This document shows, one piece after another, positions 22,799-35,860 of a stretch of DNA of 64,000 nucleotides (its first letter is position 1; each line of letters starts with the position of its first letter). The notes under the pieces were generated by a model that had not been told where the DNA came from, made no database searches, and worked only from the letters and a program-made list of their open reading frames with translations. The DNA lies in contig LNAC01000162.1 in the NCBI GenBank assembly GCA_002007465.1, positions 2,271,832-2,335,831 of the forward strand, given 5' to 3'. This DNA comes from Ailurus styani. Lineage: Eukaryota; Chordata; Mammalia; Carnivora; Ailuridae. The translations under genes were made by a program, and so were the position numbers.

Positions 22799-23889
22799 CT
22801 CTTTCTGATAAGGACTTGATATCCAAAACGTATAAGGAACTCCTACAACTCAATGGCAAAGAAATAACTCTATTAAAACCTGGGCAGAGGACCTAAAGAA
22901 GACATTTTTACAAAAAACACATACAAATGACCAACAGGTTTTTGAAAACATGCTCAACATCACTAATCATCAAGAAAATGCAAATCAAAAACAAAATGGG
23001 AAATCATTTTACAACTTTTAGGATGGCCATTATCCAAAAAACAAGAGATAACATACTGACAAGAGTGTTGAGAAACCCTTCTGCACTGTTGGTGGGAATG
23101 TTAATTAGTACAGCCATTCTAGTTCCCCCATATGATCCAGCAATCCCACTTCTGGGCATATATCTAAAGGAATCAAGAATCAGTACCTCTAAAAGATATC
23201 TGCACTCCCTATGTCCTCGCAGCTTTATTCACAATAACCAAGATACGGAAACAACCCCAAGTGTCCACTGACTAATGACTGGGTAAAGAAAATGGGATAC
23301 ATCCATATCTTTATACATACCTATGTCTATCTCTTTATATAATGGAATATTATTCTGTCATTTAAAAAAAGAAGATAATCCCATCATTTGTGACAGCATG
23401 GATGAAGCTGGAAGACATTATGCTAGGTGAAATAGGCCCACACAGAAAGGCAAATAAATACTATTTGATTTCACTGATATGTGGAATCTAAAGAAGCTGA
23501 ACTCATAGAATGAGAGTAGAACTGTGGTTGCCAGAGGCTGGGGTGTGAGGAAAATGGGGAGGTGCTGTTCATCGAGTACAAATGTTAATATAAGATGAAG
23601 AAGTTCTGGGAATCTAATATACAACATGCTTGTTATAGTTAATATTATATTGTATACTTGAAAGTTGCTAAGAGAATAAATCTTAAGTGTTCTCACCACA
23701 CACACAAAAAATGTGGTAACTATGTGAGGTGATGGATGTGTTAATTAACTTGATTGTGATAATCATCTCACAATGTGTATGTGTATTAAATCATTATGAT
23801 GTACATCTTTAGAAAAATCACATTTTATAACCAAAATATATACAACTATTATTTTTCCATCACACCTCAATAAAACTGGGAAAAAAAAG

Positions 23890-24959
23890 AGTATCTTTGT
23901 CATTTATGGAGACATTTACAAAAATGGCAACAAGGAAGACTGTAATCATTTTGAAGTAGAGATTTATAGCTCTGTTCTCTGAACACAACCAAATATAATT
24001 AGAAATGCATAATAAAGACAGAAATCTTTAATATTGAAAATTAAAAGAAACTTCTTTAACATAACATTTGATTCAAAGTATAAATCAAATGAGAAATTAG
24101 TCTCTCTAGAAAGCCACAAAAGAAAAATTTCATGTCAAAATTTATAAAACAAAGAAAAGCTTACACTCAAGTGATAATGTTTAGTTTAAATGCCTTTATG
24201 ATTACAAAAATTTTAAAACATGCCCTTATTATTAAAAAAGGGAAAATATCACCATAAAGTGATATTTGTCTTAAATTAGAATTATAATGAGCAAGCAAAA
24301 TATAACTTTTAATAAATTTTAATATGATTTTAATGAATGATTTTAATAAAATCATTTTAATGGATGATTTTAATAAATTTTTAGTAAATAAAAAGAAACA
24401 GTGCAAGCGGTAAATAAAATTATTATGTATAAGAGATTAGCTGGAAAAGAGAAAATAGAGGACTACAAATATTTTAGAAATCAAAGGAAAAGGAAGAGTT
24501 TGAGAAGCCAGACAAAGAGAAGGAAGACAGTGAAGGTAAGAGAAAGGCAAGGATATAGGGGAATACAGTGTCATGAGAATAAGAGAAGTCAGGGGTATTT
24601 TCAGAGGAAATTATAGTCTGTCGGAAACAGTCCGTATCACAAAGTTTACAGTATTTTATAAAATACGTTTATACCAGTACTTATTTTATATGGATTAGAA
24701 ATTATATATTTTTCTGGATTAATAGCTTAAAATTATTGCTTATGTGTAGTTTGTTTCATAGACTGAGAATTAAACATGATACTGATGATGGAAATAATGA
24801 CGTAACAGAAAAGGAAGGAATATAAATTGTATATGGACACACACACTCACACGCATACATATATATGTCATCTCATTTATAGTTAAGAAAACGTTGGACC
24901 CAAGAAGTTATGAAATGGTTGACTCTACACCCAGTACAAGGTATTTAAGATACAAACCC
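23890..24959. other. Unassigned AT-rich sequence
   Basis: Nothing recognised. 24300-24385 is a degenerate ATTTTAATRRATGATTTTAATAAA-type low-complexity stretch, and 24440-24600 is purine-rich. A CA/TA patch lies at 24837-24867. Confidence 0.45.
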
Positions 24960-26726
24960 AATTGAAGATGCCACAAAGTATTGTGTGGAAGATATTCCAC
25001 ACTCATGGGTTGAGAGAACAAATATTGTTAAAATGGCTATACTACCCAAAGCAATTTACAGATTTAATGCAATCCCTATCATAATACTGATAGCAATTTT
25101 CACAGACCTAGAAAAAACAGTCCTAAAATTTGTATGGAACCACAAAAGACCCTAAATAACCACAATAATCTTGGAAAAGAAAAAAAAACAGGAGATATCA
25201 CAATCCCAAATTTCAAGATATACTACAAAGCTGTAGTAATCAAAACAGTATGGTACTGGCACAAGAACAGACACAGAGATCAATGGAACAGAATAGACAC
25301 CCCAAAAGTAAACCCACAGTTACACGGTCAGTTAATCTACGAAAGAGGCAAGAACATGCCACGGGAAACTGTCTCTTCAGCAAATGGTGTTGGGAGAACT
25401 GGGCAGCCACATGCAAAAGAATGAAACTGAACCACTTTTTTACACCATACACAGAAATAAACTCAAAATGGAATCAAGACCTAAAGGTGAGACTGGAAAC
25501 AATAAAAATCCTGGAGGAGACCACAATCAGTAATTTCTTTGACATTGGCCGAAGAAACATTTTTCGGGGTATGTCACCTGAGGCAAGGGAAACAAAAGCA
25601 AAAATAAACTATCGGGACTTCATGAGAGCTAAAAGCTTCTGCATAGCGAAGGTAACAATCAACAAATCTAAAAGGCAACCTACTGAATGGGAGAAGATAT
25701 TTGCAAATGACGTATCCTATAAAAAGTTACCATCCAAAATATAAAAAGATCTGATATAACTCGATACCCCCCAAAAAATAAATAACCCAATTTAAAAATG
25801 GGTAGAAGACATGAGCAGACATTTCTCCAAAGAAGACATACAAGTAGCCAAACACACATGGAAAGATGCTCAGCACCACTTATCAGGGAAACGTAAATCA
25901 AAACCACCGTGAGATATCACCTCACATGGGTCAGAAAAGCTAAAACTGAAAGTACAAGAAACATCAAGTGTTGGGGACGAGGTGGAGAAAAAAAGAACTC
26001 TCATCCACTGTTGATGGGAATTTAAACTGGTATAGCCACTGTGGAAGACAATGTAGAGATTCCTCAAAAACTTTAAAATAGAATTTTAATGTGATCCAGT
26101 TATATTACTACTGGGTATTTACCCAAAGAATACAAAAACACTAACTCAAAAAGATGTATGCACCCCCATGTTTATTGCAACACTTTTTACAGTAGCCAAA
26201 CTATGGAAGCTGCCTAAGTGTCCATCAATAGATGAATGGATAAAGAAGTGGTATGAATAAATAAACGATGAAATATTAGCCATAAAACACAAACATAGGA
26301 AAAAAGGGAAAAACCAAAAACTAATAGAGAACAAACTAACAGTTACGAGATGTGAGGTGGGGAGTGAGGGGAACAGGTGAAGGGGATTAGGACTACGCTT
26401 ATTTGACGAGCACTGACTAATGTATAGAATTATGGAATCACTATATTGTACACCTGAAACTGATATAATACTGTATGTTAATGATACTGGAATTTTTTTC
26501 AAAGACTTTATTTATTTGACAGAGAGAGAGAGAGAGAGAGAGAAGTTACAAGTAGGCAAAGGCAGGCAGAGAGAGAGGAGGAAGCAGGCTCCCCGCTGAG
26601 CGGGCAGCCCAAACGGGGCTCCAACCCAGGACCCTGAGATCATGACCTGAACTGAAGGCAGAAGCTTTAACCCACTGAGCCACCCAGGCACCCCAATGAT
26701 ACCGGAATTTAAAAATAAATACAAAT
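24960..26726 (+). mobile_element. LINE-1 ORF2 C-terminal half and 3'UTR, interrupted by a SINE
   Basis: It starts in ORF2 after the reverse transcriptase (GAAGATATTCCACACTCATG). The 164-codon frame 25250-25744 is the longest in the window and is plainly ORF2: it contains KILEETTISNFFDIGRRN and ends in a KRQPTEWEKIFANDVSYK-like region. The 3'UTR runs to about 26490, with the element's tail resuming after the SINE (26496-26694) and ending near 26726. Confidence 0.9.
26496..26694 (-). mobile_element. CAN SINE, antisense, in L1 3'UTR
   Basis: The reverse complement begins GGGTGCCTGGGTGGCTCAGT and ends in an AAATAAAGTCTTTGAAAAAA tail. A pure GA run (26520-26543) is an expanded TC segment of the SINE. 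TSD AATGATACTGGAATTT (26480-26495) matches AATGATACCGGAATTT (26695-26710) with one change. Confidence 0.97.
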
Positions 26727-27011
26727 CTATGTCTAACTGATCCCAATGTCTGTGTCTTTACCTACTGCATTGTCAGATTTTCTAGATGAACAAGTAATAA
26801 AATGATAGAGATTCTAGATAAATAATAGTGAAAGTGAAGTAAGGATGTTGATAGCTTTCAGATGTTCTGGAATCTAAAGAAGTGTCCTTACACCCTGCTT
26901 AGTAGTTGCCCCTTTAATGACAAGTAAACACACAGGAAACAGGAGCAATTTACCACCTACTCAGAGTACCATCTATCATAAGTTTTTGCTATCCTGGTTT
27001 TTTTTTTAAGT

Positions 27012-27166
27012 CTAAATTAACATACAATGTTATGTTAGCTTCAGGTATACAACATAGTGATTTATCAGTTCTAAACTTTTCATAGCGCTCCTCAAGTTAA
27101 GTGTACTCACAATCCCCTCTATTTCACTTGTCTCCCCACCCACCTCCCCTTAAAATATATTTCAAT
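27012..27166 (-). mobile_element. LINE-1 3'UTR fragment, antisense
   Basis: ACATACAATGTTATGTTAGC, TTCAGGTATACAACATAGTG and a CCCACCCACCTCCCCT end follow the antisense L1 3'UTR order. A T9 run precedes it as the antisense tail. Only about 155 bases remain. Confidence 0.75.
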
Positions 27167-27579
27167 ATTCACAATTTTCCAATTTAGAAAAGTTAGTAGG
27201 TAACCTTGTATTATCCTCCCTCCCCAATATATATTTTGCATCATGTATTGGCAAGAATTAAGGTGTTTGTAGTGCCTTTACTTTGGGACAGAGATTATAT
27301 TATATTAGAATGACTCACTGGAAAAAGATTATGATCATAATAATGTAATTACAGAAAATGATATGTACCTTACAGAGGTAGAACTCCCTTATCAATTTAT
27401 CTCTTATATTTTTTGGTGTTTCAGAAAACCAGTGCCTTGGCACGTTAACTACAACTAAAGTAGTCAAGGGATAAAATGAAATAATCGTTAAACATTCACT
27501 GATCAAAATCAATTAGTTCACCTACAACATTAATTAAATGCTGGCCTTGTGCAGTCAGCAGCTTTCAGTACCTACAATG

Positions 27580-27800
27580 TCAGATGAGTGAAAAAATATG
27601 GACTTTGGTATCCATCTAAACTTCAGTCAAATGCTGACTTAGCCCCTGATAAACTGAAGTTGAACAATGTATAGAATTTATGAGTCCTTTTTTTAATTAT
27701 CTGTAAATGACAGATAATAACCACATCACAGAGAAAATGAAGATTTAAGTAATTGATCTCTGTTGTCTCTAGCACATAGTAGGTACCTAATAAATAGCAA
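27580..27800 (-). mobile_element. MIR element, antisense, diverged
   Basis: CAGTCAAATGCTGACTTAGC, then TAATTATCTGTAAATGACAG, then AGCACATAGTAGGTACCTAA and TAAATAG occur in antisense MIR order. The central core is diverged. Confidence 0.75.
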
Positions 27801-29725
27801 TAGCCTTTTTTTTCCCCCTCTGGTATACTGGGTAGTGTTAGATGTTGTCACTGATATAGATCTGGGTTTTCATAGAGAATAAATTTTAGAGTGAAGAGGA
27901 ATGGCAATGTTCCCCTTTTCCTATGTAAATACAGACCTTTTTTTTTTAGAAAATGTTTTAAGAATGAATAGAACAGTAACTGCATTTATTTGGGATCACT
28001 AAAGTGAAGACTGATTTGGTTTTTTTTTTTCTTCATTGCCCTCCTCGGTTGTTAAGTTTTCTTTCTGATTTCCTTTACTTGCTGATTTTAATACTGTATC
28101 ACCAATCAAAGCCAAATTTCAGCCTTCTTGTCTTCTGAAAGCCTTTGCACAAGATTGCATCAGATTCCTGCCTGCTCGAATTTGGTTTGGTATCAAGGTT
28201 ACCAACCCTGACTGTGCTGTGATTCTTCCTGCTAGTTTTACCAGAGGAGATGGTGCACATATTAGATACCTGCTAATTAAGTAACCTGGGGGAAAGAATT
28301 CTGCCTGACATTTGTTCTCTGGATAGCTTAAGTATCTTTGGAGCCTTCTTTAAGCAGCCATTCACTCACCTTTCCCTCTCAGGAGTGGTGCAGGGAGTCT
28401 GTGTAAGAGCCTATAGAAAAGAAAGCTTGATATTCCAGCCCAACCATGTAACTTCTGTTAGTCGTTCTAATCTCATCTTAAAGGGAAAGTTTACTTTCTA
28501 ATTCGTGGGAAACTTTTTAAACAATATTGTAAAGACAATGGATCTAAACTGTTTGAAATTATGAGAATGTGGCAGTTTCTTACAAGAAGTTTTCCAGAAA
28601 GATGAAGTCTTAGTTCATTTCTATAGGTGTTCACAGTGACTCATGAAGATACCAGGGAAGGAAAAGTCATTCTTTGCCAGTAGCACAGTGATATAAAGAG
28701 GTAACTGTTGCAAGGGTCAATTACCAGTACCTTGCACGTTTTTTTCATCATATTTAGATATTGGCAATGGTCCTATAACAGACACTATCAACCACAGAGC
28801 TCACTTTGTAATCTCAGGTCCAATGATACTCACAAGGCATTGTTCAGTGGCAAGTTAGGATGTTGGGTGAAGTGTTGATGAAAATCCACAGTAATAAAAA
28901 TCTCACAGATGTGAAGTCAATTACAGTATCAAGTGAAGTTTGTTATGAAGAGATGCTTGTTATTAAAGTATCCACGCCTCTACAAAGCTGACCTTCTCAA
29001 ATGCTAGTTGTCACAAGGCATGAGATCTTAAAAAAATCCAATAACAAGTTTCCCCACTGTGGTTTCAATTGCCTTTTCAGATCTCCCACAGTGTTCTGTT
29101 TCAGTCTGAGATAATGCACACGGTTCTGGTCCTCAGAGGGTCAAAGCGGCTTGTATTTACACTAGAGTAATCATAGAAAGGATTTCTACCTTGATCAAAT
29201 TATCTAGATATGTTTTTACTCAAATCTTTACTCGATTTGGCTTGTGTAGACAAAGTTTTGAACTGCAGAAATTGAAAACATTTTTCTTTCTATATTTTTC
29301 TTAATAAAATGCCTCATAAATAGTAGGAGCTCAAAAAATAGTTGTGCCATTCTCTTGAGGAAGTTCACAAAACTATTCAGGTCATTTGGAATTTCATAAT
29401 GTTGCATTAAAATAAGCAAAATTATACATTAAAATGGATACGTCCTATTGTTTTTCCTGTTTGAAAAGGACTTTCTCATTAAAACTGTGTCAAACAAACA
29501 AAAATTTAAAGAGTATTCTTTGAAAACTCAGAGTTGGTGGGCTATCACCCAGAATACCATGACCTTTCCCCACAGGTGTCATCTACATGCTCTTCTTCAT
29601 GTCACCCTGACAAACAAGTGCATACTTTGTCATACTTTGTAATAATTTTCATCTTACTCATGGGAGGCCCAGTAGTACTCTCACAGGTTGGAATAGGGAA
29701 AATATCTCACTTTTGTATATTGTCA
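27801..29725. other. Unique-looking non-coding sequence
   Basis: No repeat was recognised in about 1.9 kb, unusual for this window. 28120-28440 has a balanced base composition. No frame above 82 codons is present and no splice-bounded exon was evident. Confidence 0.5.
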
Positions 29726-29958
29726 AAGTGCCTAAGCCCAACACCAGTCACTTCACAAATTTTGACTAAACAAACAAAATGATATTAAGAAAAATATCTT
29801 TTGAGGGCGCCTGGGTGGCTCAGTGGGTTAATGCCTCTGCTTTCGGCTCAGGTCATGATCTCAGGGTCCTGGGATCGANAAGTGCCTAAGCCCAACACCA
29901 GTCACTTCACAAATTTTGACTAAACAAACAAAATGATATTAAGAAAAATATCTTTTGA
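29726..29958. other. Unmerged contig overlap with SINE present on one side only
   Basis: 29726-29804 and 29880-29958 are identical over 79 bases (start AAGTGCCTAAGCCC, end ATATCTTTTGA). Between them lie a SINE head (29805-29878) and a single N (29879). After the second copy the sequence continues ATAATGTTGATGG without a SINE. Confidence 0.9.
29805..29878 (+). mobile_element. CAN SINE head, cut by an assembly N
   Basis: GGGCGCCTGGGTGGCTCAGT through GGGTCCTGGGATCGA, then N. It is close to the youngest SINE type, with intact A- and B-box-like parts. The 3' half is missing from the assembly, not necessarily from the genome. Confidence 0.95.
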
Positions 29959-30020
29959 ATAATGTTGATGGAGTCCAGGAAAAAAGAAACCTGTATTTTA
30001 ACCTGTAAAAGTCCATATAT

Positions 30021-30217
30021 GGGCACCTGGGTGGCTCAGTAGGTTAAGCCTCTGCCTTCGGCTCAGGTCATTATCTCAGGGTCCTGGGATAGAGTCCCAC
30101 ATCGGGCTCTCTGCTCGGCAAGGAACCTGGTTCCCCCTCTCTCCCTGCCTGCCTCTCTGCCTACTTGTGATCTCTCTCTCTGTTTCAAATAAATAAAAGC
30201 TTTAAAAAAATTTTTTT
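30021..30217 (+). mobile_element. CAN SINE, sense
   Basis: It has GGGCACCTGGGTGGCTCAGT, CTGCCTGCCTCTCTGCCTAC and an AAATAAATAAAAGC tail. Flanks share AAAGTCCA (30008-30015 and 30218-30225), so a short TSD is likely. Confidence 0.93.
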
Positions 30218-30226
30218 AAAGTCCAC

Positions 30227-30392
30227 GTCTATTTCAATTATTACTAAATAAAATTATATGTTCTATTTTTCTAAAAAGTGAGACTTTTTAAATGTGCTAA
30301 ATAGAAATTAAGGAAACTAACTGTATGACAAATCTGGAAGATTTTAAACATGGCATCTTAGCTCTTAAAATTTGGAATACGACTTGTCTTGA
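30227..30392. other. Unassigned short spacer
   Basis: Nothing recognised between the SINE and the MLT1 LTR. Confidence 0.4.
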
Positions 30393-30742
30393 CAAGTGTG
30401 CTGTGCTATAATAAATACTGTAGCCCAGATGGCTTAAGCAGTAGACATTTATTTCTCAGAGCTGAAAAGGTTAGAAATTCCAACATCAGGGTGCTGGCAG
30501 ATTAGGTGTCTGGGGAGAGCCCACTTCCTGGTTTACGGACAACCATTACTATTACTCTAGAGTCACAGAGCTCTAGTCTCTTTTACTTCCTATAAAGACT
30601 CTGATACCATCACAAGAGCTCTACCCTTGTGACAACCTCTAAACCTAAATACTTCCCAAAGGCCCACCTCTAAATACCATCACTTTGTAGTTAGGGCCTC
30701 ATCATATGAACTTGGCAGGGGGGCACAAACATACCACCACTA
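30393..30742 (-). mobile_element. MLT1-type LTR (ERVL-MaLR), antisense
   Basis: The antisense landmarks occur in order: GTGCTATAATAAATACTGTAG, GGCTTAAGCAGTAGACATTT with ATTTCTCA, GGTGCTGGCAGATTAGGTGT, CCCACTTCCTGGTTTACGGA, AAAGGCCCACCTCTAAATAC and ATCATATGAACTTGG. These match the MLT1 consensus as I remember it. It is a solo LTR, old and diverged, with no internal retroviral part. Confidence 0.85.
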
Positions 30743-32364
30743 GGTTGGAGGTGGATACATTTGGATTTGTATGTACATATACACATGTATGTTTGGGCTT
30801 TTTCCATGCCCTTTCTTATTAGTGATAAAGCATGCAATAGACCTCCATGTAGCCTGTATACATGAAGCCAGTTTGAAGTCACAGTAAAATGGGACTCCAT
30901 TCTTTCTTATTATTAAATGCAAATGTCTTAGTCAATTCTGTCAGGGCAATGGATTCCAGAAGGCACTAACTTTGCCTGGTAAAATTTCACCTACCATTGT
31001 CAATGTCAAAGAACAGTGTTTTCTCTAGGGTATAGTTTCATGGTTGTTGCTATTCACTTCCTTGTGCTCACTCTCTGTTTTTCTAAAACGATACACTCTA
31101 CATGTATAATTATGAAAAAATGAAGGTAATAAATTTAGGAAAACCATCAATAATCAGCTTGAGTTATACAGTTTCTATTCTCTATATAACTGAGAAGTGC
31201 AAAAATAAAACTTAATTCTTAACTGTCCATGATTTTGAGCCTGAGATCTCTGTTTCTGATGAGAAGGAACATATTCTTAGCTACTTTGGAGCATGCCCAA
31301 TGTGATCTAGAGATAGTCTACTATTTGGATATTGAGGAGAAAAGGACAAGTTTGATTTACTATTTTGAGCAACTTCAGCATTTATAAATCTTGGAGGGGC
31401 ATTTTGATCCAAAGTAAAAGAAAAAATTTTTTCCCCTCAGTCTTCTGTGAGAACTCCTAAGATTAAATTCTAAACGGATAGAACAATAAAGTAAATGGAA
31501 GAAATTTTTACAAAGAAAAAAAATTTTAGGGTTTGAGAAAGACCGGAATGCAACCTTACATATACCTCCTTACTTAGGAAAACTAATGATTTGCGCCAGA
31601 TGAGGAATAAAGAATTTCAACTTCATCTATTACTATGGTTTAGCTTCTAAAGGGATGGCAGCCTGGTTTAACATGCAGTCAGTTACGAACGCAACATTGA
31701 TAAACAAAACTCAAATTTTCCCAGATGAGACATTCAGATAAAGATGCAGGTGGAGAGTGTGAAGAGATATACAGAGCTGGCTGGTTTCTAACTCAACAGT
31801 TGTATAGAGAAAAAAAATCCCCTACACATATAGCAGAAATGAGTTTTAAAGAAAATAGGAGATAGATATTTTTTTCTGTCTCTAAAGATGCTTAATAGGA
31901 AATCTTTTAGAGGAAATGAAGAACATGTTCTCTAGAAGTTAATGCTACATGTGGAATAACGGAGGTATTAGAGACATGTCTAATATTTAATCTCATATGC
32001 ATCTTCAACTTGAAATGTTGACCAGCATTTTGAAATTAATCTCATCATTCATAAACTTAGAGTTTCTGGTCAAGATTTCAAATGTCTGAAGTTGTTTTGT
32101 TCTTTTTTTAAAGAATATTAAGATAGTCATGATGAAAATGAATTATTTTTCCAACTTAGTAACAGTAATTGGTAGTGAATAACAGATAGTAAAAACTCAT
32201 CTCTTTCTATTACTTATTTTTTAAGGGACGAAATAATTGCAAACACTGGATAAACAACCAAGTTTATGTATTGCATAATCTAGGCACTCTGAGGATTGAA
32301 ATATAGCTAAATCATAGTACTTTCATTAGTGATCCTCAAAAACTGGTAAGAGTAGAAACATTAA

Positions 32365-32421
32365 TGTATGTGTGTGTATGTATGTGTTTGTATTCATTCA
32401 TACATATATATATATATATAA
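32365..32421. repeat. Compound TG/TATG/TA microsatellite
   Basis: GTATGTGTGTGTATG units pass into CATTCATACA and then (TA)n. Confidence 0.9.
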
Positions 32422-34300
32422 AATCATTGCATATCTTACAAAGAAAAAAATTTGAATGGATTTATGTTTTTAAAAGGGAATATTTCAAATCAGTTAGGCA
32501 TTCTGTTTCATAAACTAGGCTAACTCCTTACTCATATTTCCCCACTTTTGTGAAACAATAAAATCTATTGAAGGGAAAGGCAGCTCTCAAATACAGCCTG
32601 TCGGTCATAAGTTAAATCGGGCTGACACCAGCACAGCTCTTGGTGGGGAGAGCCTTGGAAAATATAAAGCTGGTTGTCTTCAGAACTGCCAGACCTCGAT
32701 GAAGCACAGTAAGACAGGACTCACAGATGCCTTTGAGGAAGTGCCTGGCTGTAGTATGGAAGAAAGAGTCTCTGGTTCTAGGGTTGTTTCATCCTGAAAC
32801 CAAGATGCTTTTATTTTATTCTAGCTCAAAGAAGCGGAGTGTTTTTTCTAATAAAGGTGGATGCTAAACTCAATTAGGGAGAGAGTAAAATCAATCTGGG
32901 AAGAAGAATTTGATGGGCGTAGTTTTGGCTAATAGTTTAAGGTAGTAAACTGTAGAATAAGCAGAAGTCTACGGAGATAAACAACATACTCAGATCTATT
33001 TCTCTAACTTACCAGCCAGAGATATTTCTTTCATTTATTTCTCAATCCACTTAAAGGAAAAAGAAAAGGAAAGAAAGAAAATTGTGTAAATAAGCATTCG
33101 AGTTCAGTTTTCTTTGTAGTTCTGCAGACAATCCACATAGTATCTTTTCGGAGAGATATCCCATGTATTTCTTTGCATGTTTTTTAACGCTAAAAGAAAC
33201 CAGATGAGATGTGCTTTTGTTATTAACAATCTAAATTTGGCTTGTGAAAATAATTTAGGTATTTAAAAACATTTTGAATCAGTGTCTTAGTATAGTAGGT
33301 CAAAAAGAGGAGCCTCAAAATTTCTTTTCAAATTCTACATCCAAGGTAGAGAAAGGAAACCTATTTATTCTGTAGCACCGTTCATATCACTCTTTACTGA
33401 TTTGCATGCTGCAAAAGCCTTGTATCACAGACCTCTGTCTTCAGTAAATCACAAAGCTCGTTTCCTAATCAATCTTATTTTCATCAGTGGGTAAGACAAT
33501 ATGAAAACAAGCCAAATTCTGAGCTCTCAAATTTGGAAAAGGAGCCATGCAGCACACTGCCACAAGGTGGGAGTAAAACGTTTGAGTGGCTTAAGAACTG
33601 GCCTTTGCTTTTTTTATTTTTTTTCCCTCCCCCAAGCTCAATGTGAACAAAGACATAAAGCAGGCTTGCTTTAAAATTGAATGAAATAACATGGGATATT
33701 TATTCCTTGTTGCTAATATGCATACTTCGAGATTGGAAGGTCTTTTCACTAAAATCTGAGGATCAAATATAATAAATACAGTTAAAGAAAGTGGTTTAAT
33801 AGCGATTTCTCTATTTTCTTTCTTTATTCCTTGTTATCCTAGTACCTTCTCCAAACTATATTTTAGGGATTTTAAGTAGACCATTTGAACCTAAGTCCTA
33901 CTGAAATAGTCCCCATTTTTATAGATGATAATGAATATTACTAATACTTTGTACTAATGAATATTTTGAAGATAGCCTCCCTCCATAAATTTTTCCTATC
34001 ATTTTATATCTGCAGAGTAATGAAGGCAGCCGTATAAATGGGAACAATAAATTAAACAGTCCAAGAAAAATATATAATGATCTTGACCTTTCTAAGGAGT
34101 TGAATGATTAAAATGAGTTTTGGAATATTGCTTATTCTAGAATAAATATAATGCAAGGCCACTGCATACAATTCTATTGCTTTTGCTTGCTTTGCATCTG
34201 AATAGACATGCTAGTTATTTTTTTGTGTCATGTGTGCTCATTAAATTCACTTTGAAATACTGGATTCACACTTGGCAATATTATGTGTGATGTTGGGGCT

Positions 34301-34302
<2 letters not shown>

Positions 34303-34338
<36 letters not shown>
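34303..34338. repeat. (AC)18 microsatellite
   Basis: Uninterrupted AC units in unique sequence, a probable polymorphic marker. Confidence 0.97.
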
Positions 34339-34343
<5 letters not shown>

Positions 34344-35671
34344 GAGACAGAGTACCTGACACTTAGGTTAGCAAGATGAGACATCTCAAGGCAGCTGAGC
34401 CTCACCAAGGTGACAGTGACACACCCAAGGGATCCTGAGTGGTGCTAAATGGAAAGGGCTGCCATATCCCTTGAATAAAAAGATATAAAGGTTGAGAAAA
34501 GGCAGAAATTGGCTTGCCAATTTCAATTTCTTGTCTCCTGCTGCATATGAATGAAGAATGGGCTAATGGATGGCACTCTTGTCATTGCTAGTGATGTTAG
34601 ACTTTTTGGATTTACCCAAACAGGTCTTTTATCCTACCGAGTTCTAAATATACAACAAACACAGGACCGTACCACTTCACGACTTTATACAACTTTCCCC
34701 CCAGCGATACCAATGGCAAGGAACAGAGTGTAGTGCCGGAGGCCATGGAATTAATGCTTTGCTGACTGGATGTGCAGAAGCTAAAATACAAGAACACGTA
34801 GGTCTTATGCATATATTTTGCTATGTCAAGTCTGCAAGAATGTTGCGTTTATATATTAAGAAAGTTTCCCTGACTGGCTGGATATTTTTAAAGTTTAAGA
34901 TATTAAAGGAAAATCTGTTAACATAATGAAATACCACCTGAGGTTATTTTGAGTGTTGCACTATACAATTCCACTTGAGTACCTCATTGATAATGTTCCA
35001 CAAATTGCACATATATGATCTGCACTGTGTTCACACAGTCTAACAGGTATGATCCATTGCAGGGTCACTGTTTTCTCTCATAACCTGTACTTTGGAGAAT
35101 TAGCTGATAGGAAAATGAAGAAAAAAGTAATAAGCTTAAAAATTTTAGTGAGTGACTCACATGGGTTCTAGGTAACATACCAAGAAGGATAAAGAGCATC
35201 AAGTGTTAGTTATTGCTTAAAAAAGAATACTCTGCATAATCTGACTGGCAGGTTCTTCCTAAATTCAATATATTCTTTGGCACCTACTTATGTTTATTGA
35301 CCCTAAGATGTCACTAATGGTAAGAAATACCATTTTTTAATATTTTTATATTCACTTAGAAAGAAAAAAATCATTAAAATATGACCCATCATTAATTGTA
35401 GGATGCATATAAACTTCAGATACATGAAAACATAAAACGAAAGGCTTAGAAAACCACTGTTAGAGCCTTGGGTAGAATCACACTTTGTTGGATTATTGTG
35501 AAGTCTCCCATAGCTTATCTGAAACTCCTCATTGGATAAGAACTTGAGTGGTGTTGTACTGAGGTATGTGTAAAATGAAGGCGGAAAGATTGCACAATGA
35601 GATTTAGATTCACTTTAATTCAAGAGTTTACCATTAGCTCTTAAAAATTAAAATTTAAGAAAGTAAAATAA

Positions 35672-35849
35672 GGGGCATCTATGTGGCTCAGTCAATTAAG
35701 TGTTTGCCTTCATGATCTCAGGGTCCTGGGAAGGAGCCCCACATCAGGCTCCCTCCTCAGTGGGGAGTCTGCCTCTCCTCTCCCTCTGTTCCTCCCCACT
35801 GCTCTGTTTGGTCTCTCAAATAAATAAATAAATAAATAATCTTAAAAAA
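35672..35849 (+). mobile_element. CAN SINE, sense, with internal deletion
   Basis: Head GGGGCATCTATGTGGCTCAG; the usual GGCTCAGGT stretch before CATGATCTCAGGGTCC is missing (deletion of about 13 bases near 35709). Tail (AAAT)n. TSD GTAAAATAAG (35663-35672) versus GTAAAATAAA (35851-35860). Confidence 0.93.
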
Positions 35850-35860
35850 GGTAAAATAAA

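Larger units (their letters stand above)
20765..23889 (+). mobile_element. LINE-1 ORF2 to 3'UTR, split by an LTR-like insert and an assembly gap
   Basis: Left part 20765-21251 covers reverse-transcriptase sequence; at the active-site position it reads S-V-D-D (CTGTCTGTAGATGAC, about 21220-21234) instead of F-A-D-D. The non-L1 segment 21252-21754 follows. The L1 then resumes with TATATAGAAAACCCTAATAA and runs through the ORF2 C-terminus (CTGCACTGTTGGTGGGAATG near 23085) to an older-type 3'UTR and tail near 23889. Frames are broken throughout. The gap at 21060-21140 falls in its A-rich segment. Confidence 0.88.
30743..35662. other. Long repeat-poor non-coding stretch
   Basis: About 4.9 kb without a recognised SINE, L1 or LTR. 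It contains an impure TG/TA tract (32365-32421) and a CA microsatellite (34303-34338). 32575-32800 and 33380-33600 are less AT-rich than the rest. No gene recognised; frames reach only about 69 codons. Confidence 0.5.

Noticed and set aside
25250..25744. 164-codon frame, longest in the window
   Set aside because: It is the C-terminal part of LINE-1 ORF2, not a host gene.
32575..32800. Possible exon in a less AT-rich stretch
   Set aside because: No open frame bounded by plausible splice sites and no recognisable protein.
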